Positions 43,277 through 53,367 of a stretch of DNA of 64,000 nucleotides are shown one piece after another. The notes beneath the pieces were generated by a model. It saw nothing but the letters and a program-made list of their open reading frames with translations. It did not search any database and was not told where the DNA came from. The position numbers were made by a program, and so were the translations under genes. Source of the stretch: Alterinioella nitratireducens (lineage in GTDB: Bacteria > Pseudomonadota > Alphaproteobacteria > Rhodobacterales > Rhodobacteraceae); the NCBI RefSeq assembly GCF_013155465.1, contig NZ_JABJVX010000007.1, positions 1 through 64,000 of the forward strand, in the 5' to 3' direction. Position 1 is the first letter of the stretch. Every line of letters starts with the position of its first letter.

Positions 43277-45815
43277 TGATGATGCGGCCCGGCACGACGA
43301 TGAGCTTCTTCGGGGCACCCCCGGAGAGCGCCTTGAGAACAGCCTTGTCCGTCAGCGCCAGTTTTTCAACCTCAACCTTGTCCATGTCCTTGGGCACGGT
43401 GATCTCGGACCGGCGCTTGCCGTTGATCTGGATCGGCAGGGTGACGCTGTCCTCGACCAGCATCGCCTCATCCGCGACGGGCCAGTCGGCCTGCGCAATC
43501 AGGCCCTCGCCGCCCTGATGCGCCCAGATCTCCTCGGACAGGTGGGGCGTCATGGGCGACATGAGCTGCGCCAGGGTCTTGATCGCGGCCTTCTGCGCCT
43601 TCGCCCCGGCCTTCGACCTGGCCAGCGTGTTGGTGAAGGCGTAGAGCTTGGCGATGGCGGCGTTGAAGCCGAAACTTTCGATGCCATTGGTCACGTCGCG
43701 GATGGTCTTGTGCATCTCGCGCAGGAGATCATCGTCGCCCTCGCCGGGTTGATCCGGGTCCATCGCGCCGATCCGGTCGCACAGCGACCAGACGCGGGAG
43801 AGATGCTTGTAGGCGGCATCCGCGCCCGAGGCGGTCCATTCCACGTCGCGTTCCGGCGGGCTGTCGGACAGGACGAACCAGCGCGCGGTGTCGGCCCCGT
43901 AGGCCCCGATGATGTTGAGCGGATCGACGACGTTATTCTTCGACTTGGACATCTTGGCGGAGGGGATGATTTCGACGGCCTCGCCAGTCGCCCCCAGACG
44001 CGCGCCGCTTTCGTGAACCTCCACATCTTCGGGGAAGTGATAGACCGGGCGGTCATTCTCATCCCGCGTGACGTAGATCGCGTGCGTCACCATCCCTTGC
44101 GTGAAGAGCGCATCGAAGGGCTCGCGGGCCGAGGCGGGCAGGTGGCCGGTGATGTGCATCGCGCGGGCGAAGAAGCGGGAATACAGCAGGTGCAGGATCG
44201 CGTGTTCCACCCCGCCGATATACTGGTCCACGTTCATCCAGTAGTCCGCATCGGCCATGTTGGTCGGCGTCTCGGCGCGGGGCGCGGTGAAGCGGGCGAA
44301 ATACCACGACGAATCGACGAAGGTGTCCATCGTGTCGGTCTCACGCTTGGCGTCCCCGCCGCATTTGGGGCAGGGCGCATCGCGCCAGGTCGGGTGGCGG
44401 TCCAGCGGGTTGCCGGGGATGTCGAAACTGACATCGTCGGGCAGGGTGACGGGCAGGTTCTCCTTCTTCTCCGGCACCACGCCGCAAGAGGGGCAATGCA
44501 GAACCGGAATCGGGCAGCCCCAATAGCGTTGGCGGGAAAGGCCCCAATCGCGCAGGCGATACTTGGTGACGCCCTCGCCCCATCCCTCTTTCTCGGCCGC
44601 GGCGATCGTGGCCTCGATGGCCTCCTCGCCCGTCGCCACGTCGAGACCCGCGAAATGGTTGACCCATTGAACCTTGTCGGTCTTGGGCGGCACGAAGGCC
44701 TCGCGCTCGACCGGGGTGGGGTCGTCCAGCGCAAAGAACGTGTCGATGACCGGCAGGTCGTATTTGCGGCAGAAGTCCAGGTCGCGTTGGTCATGCGCGG
44801 GGCAGGCGAAGATCGCGCCGGTGCCGTAATCCATCAAGATGAAATTGGCGATCCAGACCGGCAATTCCCAGTCGGGGTTCAGCGGATGTTTCACCCGGAT
44901 GCCGGTATCCATGCCCAGTTTAGGGGCGGTCTCGATGGCTTCCTCGGTGGTGCCGCCCTTGCGGCATTCCGCAACGAAATCGGCAATCTCGGGGTTCTCG
45001 GCCTCCAGCTTTTTCGCAATCGGGTGGTCGGGCGAGATGCCGACAAAGCTTGCGCCCATCAGCGTGTCGGGGCGGGTGGTGTAGACGGAAATCGGATCGC
45101 CGCCATCGACGCGCTCGAACCCGAATTGCAGCCCGCGTGACCTGCCGATCCAGTTCTCCTGCATCAGCCGCACCTTGGCGGGCCAGTTATCCAGCCCCTC
45201 CAGCGCCTCCAGCAACTCCTCGGCGTAGTCGGAGATACGGAAGAACCATTGCGTCAGGTCGCGCCGCTCCACCTCGGCCCCGGATCGCCAGCCCTTGCCG
45301 TCGATCACCTGTTCATTGGCCAGCACGGTCATATCGACCGGATCCCAGTTGACGGTCGCGTTTCTGCGGTCGATCAGCCCGGCTTCGAGGAAATCCAGAA
45401 ACAGCGCCTGCTGCTGGCCGTAATACTCAGGGTCGCAGGTCGCAAACTCGCGGCTCCAGTCGATCGAGAGGCCAAGCGGCTTCATCTGCTCGCGCATCAC
45501 CGCGATGTTCTGATAGGTCCAGTCCTTCGGGTGGCCGCCGCTGGCCATGGCCGCGTTTTCTGCGGGCATTCCAAAGGCATCCCATCCCATCGGGTGCAGC
45601 ACGTTATGCCCGGTCGACGCCTTGTAGCGCGCGATCACGTCGCCCATCGTGTAGTTGCGCACATGGCCCATATGGATGCGGCCCGAGGGATAGGGGAACA
45701 TCTCGAGCACGTAGTATTTGGGCCTGGTCTCGTCGCGCTTGGCCGTGAAGACGCCGGCCTTGTCCCAGGCCTGTTGCCATTTCTTTTCGGTCACACTCGG
45801 GTCGAAGCGGGCCAT
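43263..45815 (-). CDS. leuS: Leucyl-tRNA synthetase
   Basis: The 850-residue class I synthetase charges tRNA-Leu. The HIGH-type motif is [19 protein letters not shown] near residue 45, and KMSKS is in [15 protein letters not shown] near 620. The editing domain (about 225-415) and a zinc-type insert (CPSCG...CPKCGG) are present. It is the first gene of leuS-lptE-holA. Confidence 0.98.
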   Translation of the reverse strand: MARFDPSVTEKKWQQAWDKAGVFTAKRDETRPKYYVLEMFPYPSGRIHMGHVRNYTMGDVIARYKASTGHNVLHPMGWDAFGMPAENAAMASGGHPKDWTYQNIAVMREQMKPLGLSIDWSREFATCDPEYYGQQQALFLDFLEAGLIDRRNATVNWDPVDMTVLANEQVIDGKGWRSGAEVERRDLTQWFFRISDYAEELLEALEGLDNWPAKVRLMQENWIGRSRGLQFGFERVDGGDPISVYTTRPDTLMGASFVGISPDHPIAKKLEAENPEIADFVAECRKGGTTEEAIETAPKLGMDTGIRVKHPLNPDWELPVWIANFILMDYGTGAIFACPAHDQRDLDFCRKYDLPVIDTFFALDDPTPVEREAFVPPKTDKVQWVNHFAGLDVATGEEAIEATIAAAEKEGWGEGVTKYRLRDWGLSRQRYWGCPIPVLHCPSCGVVPEKKENLPVTLPDDVSFDIPGNPLDRHPTWRDAPCPKCGGDAKRETDTMDTFVDSSWYFARFTAPRAETPTNMADADYWMNVDQYIGGVEHAILHLLYSRFFARAMHITGHLPASAREPFDALFTQGMVTHAIYVTRDENDRPVYHFPEDVEVHESGARLGATGEAVEIIPSAKMSKSKNNVVDPLNIIGAYGADTARWFVLSDSPPERDVEWTASGADAAYKHLSRVWSLCDRIGAMDPDQPGEGDDDLLREMHKTIRDVTNGIESFGFNAAIAKLYAFTNTLARSKAGAKAQKAAIKTLAQLMSPMTPHLSEEIWAHQGGEGLIAQADWPVADEAMLVEDSVTLPIQINGKRRSEITVPKDMDKVEVEKLALTDKAVLKALSGGAPKKLIVVPGRIINVVI

Positions 45816-45842
45816 GGTCTGTTCCTCGGGGGTCTGGATACG

Positions 45843-45870
45843 AAAACGCCGGGCGCTGTCCGGCCCGGCG
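45843..45870 (-). terminator. Intrinsic terminator between DUF3576 gene and leuS
   Basis: On the minus strand the stem CGCCGGGC/GCCCGGCG (8-base loop) is followed by TTTTCG. It ends transcription of the DUF3576 lipoprotein gene before leuS. Confidence 0.82.
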
Positions 45871-45899
45871 TCGTGTTTAGAAGCGTGGGGGCGCGAATT

Positions 45900-46433
45900 C
45901 TAGAGGTTACCTTCGGCAATCCGTAGCTGGCGCGCGCGGGTCAGGATCGCATCCTCGACCGCGCGGGCGGTTTCGCGGCTGACCGCGCCGCCGCCCCGTC
46001 CCTGAAGCGCCACCCGCAAGCTGCGGGCATCCAGCGCCGGGTCGGTCACGTAGACGGTGGCGCGATAGGCGCGTCCGCCGCCGGGGGGCGTGCCATAGCC
46101 ATAGACGATGACGCCCGAGAACGGATCGGCGGCCTCGATCGGCATGAAGTCGAGAATCTCCAGCGTCGCGTTCCAGATGTAACGATTCACCTCGACGGTG
46201 ACGTTAGGGTCATCGTTGTTGTCGAAGAGGTCGAAGATCGTGTCGCGGTTGGGGTCGGGCAGGGCCCCGGATTCGATCAGGCGCTGGCGCGATTCCTGGC
46301 TGATCTGCTGGTCGCGGATGCCGCCCGGACCCGATCCGCCACCGCCGCCGAAGCCCGATCCGCCGCCGCCGCAAGCCGCCAGTGCCGTCACCCCAAGCAA
46401 CATGACCGTGATTTTGCCCTTGAGTCCGAACAT
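45900..46433 (-). CDS. DUF3576 family lipoprotein
   Basis: The 177-residue protein has a lipoprotein signal (ITVMLLGVTALAACGGGGS, lipid Cys near 21) and a Gly-rich linker, then the DUF3576 body with NRYIWNATLEILDFMPIEAAD and ATVYVTDPALDARSLRVAL. DUF3576 proteins are outer-membrane-linked lipoproteins of unknown role found across alphaproteobacteria. It is divergent from the porin gene. Confidence 0.88.
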   Translation of the reverse strand: MFGLKGKITVMLLGVTALAACGGGGSGFGGGGGSGPGGIRDQQISQESRQRLIESGALPDPNRDTIFDLFDNNDDPNVTVEVNRYIWNATLEILDFMPIEAADPFSGVIVYGYGTPPGGGRAYRATVYVTDPALDARSLRVALQGRGGGAVSRETARAVEDAILTRARQLRIAEGNL

Positions 46434-46628
46434 GTTACGCCTTGCCTTCCTGTGACCCGCAGTTTTCCGTTAAGCCTTGGTATCGCAGGGCCAATAGTGC
46501 GGCAAGGTCTTATAATGCCGGGGCCCGTGCCAGGACTGTGGCATGTCTGCACCACGGTTGTGGCAACATCGCCTTGGCGCCGCCCGATTTCTTGCATTTG
46601 CCCGCCCGAAAGTTGAGAGAAGGGCATA

Positions 46629-46661
46629 CCCAATTCGGATGCTCCGATTGGGGAGCTTTTT
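46629..46661 (+). promoter_or_regulatory. Leader stem-loop upstream of the porin gene
   Basis: CCCAATTCGGA pairs with TCCGATTGGG (one bulged T, 3-base loop) and is followed by GAGCTTTTTAT. The hairpin lies about 20 bases before the porin start, just upstream of the GAGGGAAA ribosome site. It could attenuate transcription, stabilise the message, or be bound by an sRNA. Confidence 0.5.
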
Positions 46662-46680
46662 ATCTAACGAGGGAAAAACC

Positions 46681-47733
46681 ATGAAAAAGGTTCTCTTCGC
46701 AACGACCGCGCTTGTCGCCACCGCTGGTGTCGCTTCCGCAGAAGTTGCAGTCACCGGTTGGGCTGAAATGGGTCTGTTCGGCGGCGACAACGCCATGGGC
46801 ATGGGCATCGAAACCCAGTTCTTCACCGACATCGACGTTCTGTTCCGCATGTCCGGCGAAACCGACAATGGCCTGACCTTCGGTGCCGGCGTCGACCTGG
46901 ACGAATCCACCAACGACAACGGTGCCGGAAACACTGGCGGTGCGTTCAATCCGGCCGACGATGGCGGCGCGTTCGTCTTCCTGTCCGGCAACTTCGGCAC
47001 CGTGACCATGGGCGACACCGACGGCGCTCTGGACTGGGCCCTGCAGGATGCCGACTATGGCAACGCAGGTTCCATCGCGGACGACGAAACCGCACATGCC
47101 GGTTTCCTGGACACCTATGGCGACGGCGCCTATGACGGCCAGATCCTGCGTTACGACAACACCTTCGGCGACTTCGGCGTGGCCCTCTCGGTCGAGATGG
47201 ACGACACCGGCATGATGGACACCGGCTTTGCCCTCGGCTTCCGCTATGGCATGGACCTGGGTGGCGCTGACGTCGGCTTCGGCGTTGGTTACCAGTTCAT
47301 CGACGTGTCAAACTACCTGCCCGGCAACCTGAGCTCCATCGCGATCCCGGCTCAGGACTTCGACGGCGAGTATGACATCTTCGGCATCAGCGCCAGCGTT
47401 GCGTCGAACGGTTTCTCGGCAAACATCGAGTACACCGACTTCTCCTCCGACACCGCGGGTGAAGAAGAAGCCAGCCACGTGAGCCTCGGCCTGGGTTACA
47501 CCACCGGCGCGATCACCGTCTCCGCCAACTACGGTATCTGGGATTACTCCTCGGACGTCGCAGCATTCGACGGCGACATCACCGGCTTCGGTCTGGCAGC
47601 AGCCTACGACCTGGGCGGCGGTGCCTCGATCCACGCCGCTTACGGTGTGTCGGACTACTCCGACCTGTCTGGCGCTCCGGCAGCCTTCGACGACCTGGAA
47701 ACCTGGTCGCTCGGCGTCGCACTGTCCTTCTAA
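46681..47733 (+). CDS. Gram-negative porin (Rhodobacter type)
   Basis: The 350-residue outer-membrane protein has a signal peptide (KKVLFATTALVATAGVASA, cleavage before EVAVTGWAEMG) and a strand-rich, Asp/Gly-rich body ending in the C-terminal Phe (WSLGVALSF) required by the BAM machinery. It forms a general diffusion channel. Codon use is markedly skewed to GGC, GAC, AAC and TTC, as in highly expressed genes. The start at 46681 gives the signal peptide; a longer open frame upstream has none. Confidence 0.93.
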   Translation: MKKVLFATTALVATAGVASAEVAVTGWAEMGLFGGDNAMGMGIETQFFTDIDVLFRMSGETDNGLTFGAGVDLDESTNDNGAGNTGGAFNPADDGGAFVFLSGNFGTVTMGDTDGALDWALQDADYGNAGSIADDETAHAGFLDTYGDGAYDGQILRYDNTFGDFGVALSVEMDDTGMMDTGFALGFRYGMDLGGADVGFGVGYQFIDVSNYLPGNLSSIAIPAQDFDGEYDIFGISASVASNGFSANIEYTDFSSDTAGEEEASHVSLGLGYTTGAITVSANYGIWDYSSDVAAFDGDITGFGLAAAYDLGGGASIHAAYGVSDYSDLSGAPAAFDDLETWSLGVALSF

Positions 47734-47757
47734 TCCTCACGGATTATTTGGTAAGGG

Positions 47758-47787
47758 AAGAGCGGGCTTTGGCCCGCTCTTTTCTTT
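47758..47787 (+). terminator. Intrinsic terminator after the porin gene
   Basis: The 10-bp stem AAGAGCGGGC/GCCCGCTCTT (4-base loop) is followed by TTCTTTT. It lies 24 bases after the porin stop. Confidence 0.9.
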
Positions 47788-47810
47788 TGCGTGAACGGGA
47801 GGACTTCGCC

Positions 47811-48464
47811 ATGCCGCTTTCCGAGATTACCAAGGCCATCACCAAGGCCGAATCCGATGCAGGCCGCGCCCCGGGTTCGGTCAAGCTGATCGCGGTCTCC
47901 AAGGTGCAGCCCGACGCCCGCGTGCGCGCCGTGCTGGAAGAGGGTCACCGCGTCTTCGGCGAGAACCGGGTGCAGGAGGCGGCGGGCAAATGGCCGGGCT
48001 TCCGCGAGGAGTATGACGGGATCGAGCTGCATCTGATCGGCCCGCTGCAAAGCAACAAGGCGCGGCAGGCGTTCGAGCTGTTCGATGCCATTCACACGCT
48101 GGACCGGCCCAAGCTGGCCAAACGCATCGCCGACCTGGCGCAGGAGACGGGCCACTGCCCCGACCTGATGATCCAGGTGAACACGGGCGAGGAGGACCAG
48201 AAGGCCGGTGTCCTGCCTGCCGATGCGGATGATTTCATCGAGATGGCACGGGGGCTGGACCTGCCCGTGAGGGGCCTGATGTGCATCCCGCCGGTCAAGG
48301 AGGAGGCGTCCCTGCACTTCGCGCTTCTGGCCAAGATCGCCGCGCGCAACGGGCTGGAAGGGCTGTCGATGGGCATGAGCGCCGATTTCGAGACGGCGAT
48401 TTCCTTCGGAGCCACCCATGTCCGCGTCGGCAGCGCGATTTTCGGTGAGCGCGTGGCAGGGTGA
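47811..48464 (+). CDS. yggS: YggS/PLPBP-family pyridoxal phosphate homeostasis protein
   Basis: This 217-residue single-domain PLP protein has the lysine in VKLIAVSKVQPDARVRAVL, the family pattern FGENRVQEAAGKW, HLIGPLQSNKA, and the C-terminal SMGMSADFETAISFGATHVRVGSAIFG. It binds PLP and buffers its level without a known reaction. I start at the ATG at 47811, which follows GGGAGGA and lies just beyond the porin terminator. Confidence 0.95.
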   Translation: MPLSEITKAITKAESDAGRAPGSVKLIAVSKVQPDARVRAVLEEGHRVFGENRVQEAAGKWPGFREEYDGIELHLIGPLQSNKARQAFELFDAIHTLDRPKLAKRIADLAQETGHCPDLMIQVNTGEEDQKAGVLPADADDFIEMARGLDLPVRGLMCIPPVKEEASLHFALLAKIAARNGLEGLSMGMSADFETAISFGATHVRVGSAIFGERVAG

Positions 48465-48479
48465 ACCCCACCATCCCCA

Positions 48480-48974
48480 TCACCGCACGATCACACGCGC
48501 GCCCGGAGAAATCCGCCGCGTCACCCACAACAGATCGCCCGGATCCATCGCGATACAGCCTTCCGTCGGATATCCCGGTCGGCGCCAGCGATGCAGGAAG
48601 ATCGCCGAGCCGCGTCCCGGCACCGCGTCGGGCCAGTTCCAATCCGTCAGCAGCACGAGGTCATAGAGCGGATCGGCGCGGCGTAGCCTCTCATGGCTGC
48701 CCGCGTAGGGCGCGCGGACCAGATGGTTGTACTCCGCCCGCGCCGCATCGTCCGACCACAGGTCGCGCGGCCCGATCGGCACCGCCCAAGCCACGGGCCG
48801 TGCCATGCGGTCGGGACGATAGAGGCAGCCCAGGATCCGATGCCCCCCCCGCGGCGTGGCCCCGTCGCCCTCGCGCTTCTCGCGCGTCAGCCCACCCTTG
48901 CCAATGGCGCAGGGAATCACCCGTCCGCCAAAGCGCAGGCCCATCGGCGTCAGCACCATATCGGCGGGGGTCAC
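48480..48974 (-). CDS. YkuD-domain L,D-transpeptidase-like protein (YbiS/YcfS-unlike, short)
   Basis: The 164-residue protein has a YkuD signature FLHRWRRPGYPTEGCIAM with His and Cys in place, but no signal peptide is visible with the GTG start at 48974 (overlapping the ribA stop) or the ATG at 48959. Such short cytoplasmic-looking YkuD proteins are common in alphaproteobacteria and their role is unclear. It is coupled to ribA by a four-base overlap. Confidence 0.82.
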   Translation of the reverse strand: MTPADMVLTPMGLRFGGRVIPCAIGKGGLTREKREGDGATPRGGHRILGCLYRPDRMARPVAWAVPIGPRDLWSDDAARAEYNHLVRAPYAGSHERLRRADPLYDLVLLTDWNWPDAVPGRGSAIFLHRWRRPGYPTEGCIAMDPGDLLWVTRRISPGARVIVR

Positions 48975-50059
48975 AGCAGATGCCCCGATTTCGCGGCCTT
49001 CACGGCCAGGTAATGCTGGTTGTGCCGGTTCGTGGGCGTGACCAGCGGCACCCGTTCGGTCACCGCGATGCCTTCAGCCTGCAACATCTCGACCTTGCGC
49101 GGGTTGTTGGTCATCAGCCGCGCCTGTGAAAATCCCATGCGCCGCAGGATATCGGCCCCGAGGCGGAAATCCCGCTCGTCATCCTCAAAGCCGAGCCGGT
49201 GATTGGCCTCGACCGTGTCAAAGCCCTGATCCTGAAGCGAATAGGCCCGCATCTTGTTGGCAAGGCCAATCCCGCGCCCCTCCTGGTTGAGGTAGAGCAG
49301 CACACCTGCCCCCGCCTGTCCCATCGTGGCCAGCGCCGTGCGCAATTGCGGCCCGCAATCGCATTTGAGCGAGCCAAGCACATCGCCGGTGAAACAGGCC
49401 GAATGCAGCCGCGCCAGCACCGGCGCGTCGCGGTCGGGGCGGCCCACTTCGATGGCGTAATGCTCCACCCCGCCATTATCGGGGCGGTAGATATGCAGCC
49501 GCCCGGCCTCGGCCAGCTCCATCGGCATCCGCGCGGCGGCGACGGGCATCAGCGCGTGGTGCCGGTCCAGATCCTTCCGCGTGGCCTCGGGCACCAGCCG
49601 GGTCAGGTGCACCCTCTCGGCAAAGCCCGCCGCATCCGGGACCGCAACGGCGAGGACCGCAGGGAGGAGCTGCGCCGATTTCACCAGCGCAATCGCCAGA
49701 CGGTGCAGATCGGCCGCGCCGTCCCGCGCGCTGATCAGGGGGCCTTTCATTGGCACGCGCAGATCGTCGGCGGGGTCGGCCACGGCGCGCACCCATCCGG
49801 CATCCGCACCCTCGGGCAGGATCAGCCGCGCAAGGTCGCCGTCATAGGCCCGCGCCTTCAACGTCTCGGCGCGGCGCCCTGTGATCGCCAGCACCGGGTC
49901 GCCCAGGTTGCGCAGCGCCTCCAGCCGGTGGGGTTGCAGCGTCTCGGCGGCCAGCAGGACCAACCCGGCCCCCTCACCGCCCAGAATCACCGGCAGACCG
50001 ACGCGCAGATCAGCCCGCGCCCGTGCGGTCAACTCGGATGGGGTGGGCAGAAAGGGCAT
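48971..50059 (-). CDS. ribA: GTP cyclohydrolase II with degenerate RibB-like N-domain
   Basis: The 362-residue protein makes the first committed riboflavin precursor from GTP. The C-terminal RibA domain (about 195-362) is complete, with zinc cysteines in SACFTGDVLGSLKCDCGPQL and LNQEGRGIGLANKMRAY. The N-terminal ~190 residues have the layout of 3,4-DHBP synthase, but the acidic DDEDREN-type active site is replaced by GGEGAGLVLLAAE. That half is probably inactive. Confidence 0.9.
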   Translation of the reverse strand: MPFLPTPSELTARARADLRVGLPVILGGEGAGLVLLAAETLQPHRLEALRNLGDPVLAITGRRAETLKARAYDGDLARLILPEGADAGWVRAVADPADDLRVPMKGPLISARDGAADLHRLAIALVKSAQLLPAVLAVAVPDAAGFAERVHLTRLVPEATRKDLDRHHALMPVAAARMPMELAEAGRLHIYRPDNGGVEHYAIEVGRPDRDAPVLARLHSACFTGDVLGSLKCDCGPQLRTALATMGQAGAGVLLYLNQEGRGIGLANKMRAYSLQDQGFDTVEANHRLGFEDDERDFRLGADILRRMGFSQARLMTNNPRKVEMLQAEGIAVTERVPLVTPTNRHNQHYLAVKAAKSGHLL

Positions 50060-50226
50060 CGCGCGGGCCTACGTTCAGACATGACCCCTCCCATGTAGAC
50101 CGCCCTGTCATGATTTGAAACATTTGCGCACGCCGCGACACGGCTGCGTGAGGTTTTTTTCCGTGCCCTTGCCAGATGGCCCCGCCAGCGACATTTCTCA
50201 TTGAATGCAACGGACAGGAGGGTCCA

Positions 50227-50913
50227 ATGGCGAACCTACGGAAGATACTGCTTGTCGATGACGAGGAAGACCTGCGCGAAGCCCTGTCCGAGCAATTGGT
50301 CATGACCGAGGATTTCGACGTGTTCGAGGCCGACAACGGATCGGAAGCGCTGGAAAAGGCGAAGGAACAGATCTACGACCTCGTCATCCTGGATGTCGGC
50401 CTGCCCGACACCGATGGGCGCGAGCTCTGCCGCCTGATGCGCAAGCAGGGCGTCAAGTGCCCGATCCTGATGCTGACGGGCCATGACAGCGACGCCGACA
50501 CGATTCTGGGCCTCGATGCGGGTGCCAATGACTACGTGTCCAAGCCGTTCAAGTTTCCCGTCCTCCTGGCCCGCATCCGCGCGCAGTTGCGCCAGCACGA
50601 GCAATCCGAGGACGCGGTGTTCCAGCTTGGCCCCTACACCTTCAAGCCCGCGATGAAGATGCTGGAGACCGAGGACAACCGGAAGATCCGGCTGACCGAG
50701 AAGGAAACCAACATCCTGAAATTCCTCTACCGGGCGCAGGATGGCGTCGTTGCCCGCGACGTGCTGCTGCACGAAGTCTGGGGATACAACGCCGGTGTCA
50801 CCACCCACACGCTGGAAACCCATATCTACCGGCTGCGCCAGAAGATCGAGCCGGAGCCGTCAAATGCGCGCCTTTTGGTCACAGAAAGTGGCGGATATCG
50901 TCTTTTGGCGTGA
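50227..50913 (+). CDS. cenR: OmpR-family response regulator, CenR-like
   Basis: This 228-residue regulator has a receiver domain (residues 5-120) with acidic pocket LLVDDEED, phospho-acceptor Asp in LVILDVGLPDTDG (near 53), and Lys in VSKPFKFPV. A winged-helix output domain follows (about 130-228), with TLETHIYRLRQKIEPEPSNARLL. The overall match is to CenR, an essential alphaproteobacterial envelope regulator; no histidine kinase is adjacent. The ATG at 50227 has AGGAGGG before it. The symbol is a confident family call, not proof of orthology. Confidence 0.85.
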   Translation: MANLRKILLVDDEEDLREALSEQLVMTEDFDVFEADNGSEALEKAKEQIYDLVILDVGLPDTDGRELCRLMRKQGVKCPILMLTGHDSDADTILGLDAGANDYVSKPFKFPVLLARIRAQLRQHEQSEDAVFQLGPYTFKPAMKMLETEDNRKIRLTEKETNILKFLYRAQDGVVARDVLLHEVWGYNAGVTTHTLETHIYRLRQKIEPEPSNARLLVTESGGYRLLA

Positions 50914-50993
50914 AATAACCGCTATATCTTGACTATCGGCGATTTCGCCCGCAAGATTTCATTGTGGTCAATGTACCACCTCCCTGTTGGACT

Positions 50994-51026
50994 GGCCCGA
51001 CCCGTAACTGGATCGGGCCGTTTTTT
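50994..51026 (+). terminator. Intrinsic terminator after cenR
   Basis: The stem GGCCCGA/TCGGGCC (50994-51000 with 51013-51019) is followed by GTTTTTT. It lies 80 bases after the regulator stop. Confidence 0.85.
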
Positions 51027-51035
51027 GTGAGGGGC

Positions 51036-52295
51036 TCAGGGACGCCCGAGCCTGAGGAAGCCGATCCCGTAAAGGAACATTCCGGCCAGCCCGAGGCTTG
51101 CGGCCAGGAACGGCGCGCGCAGGGCGGCCTCGCGCCCCAACCCCGGTTCGATCTGGGCCACCAGCACCCCCGCCAACAGCGCCCCGACCGGCATCATGCC
51201 CCAACCGAAGAACCGGTAGATCGCGTTGACACGTCCCAGGATCGCCGAGGGGATGAAGCGTTGCCGGTAGGAGACCGTCACCACGTTCCACAGCATCCCG
51301 GCAAAGATCCCGAGGAACTCCCCCGCCGCCACGACGCCTGCGCTGCTGGTCAGAAAGATCGCCAGGTAGGAGAGCGGCATCACCGCAAGCGCCAGGCGCA
51401 GGCTATGGCGCGGGCCGAGGCGTGCTGCAATCGTGGGGCAGATCAGCCCGCCCAAGACGCCGCCCGCGGCGCCCGCCGTCAGGATCAGGCCGTGGCCGAA
51501 CGCGCCCAGGCCAAGGATCTCCTGCGAGAACAGCACCAGGAACGTCGCCGCACCGACACGAAGCGCGTTCAACAGGCCCAACATGACGGCGAGTTGCAGG
51601 ATGATCCTGTGCGCGAACATCCAGGCCAGCCCGTCCCGCATCTCGACCCAGAACCCGGTGCGGATGGCGGGCAGGACGCGGGCCGGAAAGGCGATGGCCC
51701 AGACCGACAGCGCCGCCAGCCCGAAGGCCAGCGCATTGAATGAAAACGGCAATGGCAGGGCCAGCGCGATCAGCAACCCGGCCAGCGGCGGCCCGACGAA
51801 GGCGCCCATGACCTGCTCGACGCTCCAGATCTGGCCGTTGGCGGTTTCCAGGTCACGCGCCTCGACCAGCATCGGCAACACGGTTTGCGCGGCGTTGTCG
51901 CGGAAGACCTCGGCGGTGCCAAGCGCGAAGGCAAGGGCGGCGATGATCCAGATCAGCCGTGTCGCGGAGCCGTCGCCATCGGCGAGGGGCAGGGCGGGCG
52001 CACCCAGGATCAGCGCCACGATGCCGAAGGACAGCACAACCCGCGCCAGATCGGCCCGGAACATCAGCGCCTGCCGGTCGGCCCGGTCGGTGATCACGCC
52101 GACGGGCAGGGCCAGCAGGAACCAGGGCAGTCGGGTCGCAAAGGCCACAGCCGCGATGTGAAACGGATCACGACTGATCAGTGTGGCCAGCCAGGGCAGC
52201 GCCAGCGCCGCGATCCCGTCACCCAGATTGGCCGCCGCCGCTCCCGAAATGAGGAGGCGAAAGCTGCGGTTCCGGCGGATCAGGCGCAATGTCAT
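51036..52295 (-). CDS. MFS transporter (EntS/MFS_3-like efflux family)
   Basis: The product is a 12-helix major facilitator of about 420 residues. Helix 1 begins FRLLISGAAAANLGDGIAALALPW, followed by the loop motif GVITDRADRQALMFRADLAR. It resembles the EntS/MFS_3 branch, often efflux proteins for siderophores or drugs. The substrate is unknown. The start is uncertain: I use the ATG at 52295 that gives a normal MFS N-terminus; starts at 52379 and 52415 would add a basic tail. It is divergent from xthA. Confidence 0.82.
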   Translation of the reverse strand: MTLRLIRRNRSFRLLISGAAAANLGDGIAALALPWLATLISRDPFHIAAVAFATRLPWFLLALPVGVITDRADRQALMFRADLARVVLSFGIVALILGAPALPLADGDGSATRLIWIIAALAFALGTAEVFRDNAAQTVLPMLVEARDLETANGQIWSVEQVMGAFVGPPLAGLLIALALPLPFSFNALAFGLAALSVWAIAFPARVLPAIRTGFWVEMRDGLAWMFAHRIILQLAVMLGLLNALRVGAATFLVLFSQEILGLGAFGHGLILTAGAAGGVLGGLICPTIAARLGPRHSLRLALAVMPLSYLAIFLTSSAGVVAAGEFLGIFAGMLWNVVTVSYRQRFIPSAILGRVNAIYRFFGWGMMPVGALLAGVLVAQIEPGLGREAALRAPFLAASLGLAGMFLYGIGFLRLGRP

Positions 52296-52512
52296 TGGCC
52301 AGCTTTGTCCCCGCGCGGACCCGGATGCAATGCCTCGGGCCATGCCGTCGGATTTGCTTGCCCTCGCTGATTCCGCCATGGGGCCGGTGTGATCGTCATC
52401 CCTGATGCCGGTCATTTCTCCAGATAGAGAACGAAGTGGCATTTCTGGACGTGCTCCTGCCCGCAATCCGCGTTATGACGCCGCAAACCCCCAACCGAAA
52501 GGACCGCGCTTC

Positions 52513-53301
52513 ATGCCCTTCACGCTCGCCACCTGGAACATCAACTCGGTCCGGCTGCGCGCCGAACTGGTGGCGCGGCTGATGCGCGAGGAGGGGCCGG
52601 ATATCCTCTGCCTCCAGGAATGCAAATCGCCGGTCGAGAAGATCCCGGTCGAGATTTTCACCAATCTCGGCTACACCCACATGGTTGCGCGCGGGCAGAA
52701 GGGCTATAACGGCGTCGCGATCCTGTCGAAGCTGCCGATGGAAGAGGTCGAGGCGCATGACTTCGCCCGGCTCGGCCATGCCCGCCACATCGCGGGACGG
52801 CTGGAGAACGGCGTCACCATCCACAATTTCTACGTGCCAGCAGGCGGCGACGTGGCCGACCGCGAGGTGAACGAGAAGTTTGGCCAGAAGCTGGATTACC
52901 TGACCGAGATGCGCGATTGGGCGCATGAGACCGCGCCTGAAAAATCCATCCTGGTCGGCGACCTCAACATCGCCCCGCGTGAGGATGATGTCTGGAGCCA
53001 CAAGCAATTGCTCAAGGTGGTCAGCCACACCCCCGTCGAGGTCGAGCATCTGGGCGCCGCGATGGAGGCCGGTAAATGGGTGGATGTCACCCGTCAGGAC
53101 ATCCCCGAGGGGCAGCTCTATTCCTGGTGGTCCTACCGCGCCCGCGACTGGGACGCCGCCGACAAGGGCCGCAGGCTGGATCACATCTGGGCCACGCCCG
53201 ACATCTCGAACGCGGCCCATTCCAGCCGCATCCTGCGCCCCGTGCGCGGATGGGACAAACCGTCGGACCACGCGCCGGTGCTGGCGACATTCGATCTCTG
53301 A
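52513..53301 (+). CDS. xthA: Exodeoxyribonuclease III
   Basis: This 262-residue AP endonuclease/exonuclease repairs abasic sites. The family motifs are present: WNINSVRLR, ILCLQECKSP (catalytic Glu), FYVPAGGD, LVGDLNIAPRE, and the C-terminal RRLDHIWATPD and SDHAPVLATF with the catalytic His. The ATG at 52513 has AAGGA upstream; a longer in-frame start overlaps the MFS promoter region. Confidence 0.95.
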   Translation: MPFTLATWNINSVRLRAELVARLMREEGPDILCLQECKSPVEKIPVEIFTNLGYTHMVARGQKGYNGVAILSKLPMEEVEAHDFARLGHARHIAGRLENGVTIHNFYVPAGGDVADREVNEKFGQKLDYLTEMRDWAHETAPEKSILVGDLNIAPREDDVWSHKQLLKVVSHTPVEVEHLGAAMEAGKWVDVTRQDIPEGQLYSWWSYRARDWDAADKGRRLDHIWATPDISNAAHSSRILRPVRGWDKPSDHAPVLATFDL

Positions 53302-53367
53302 GCCGGGGCTTGGCCTATCGGACCGGACTGCCCATATAGGGCGCAACACATTTCAAGAGGGCAAGAC

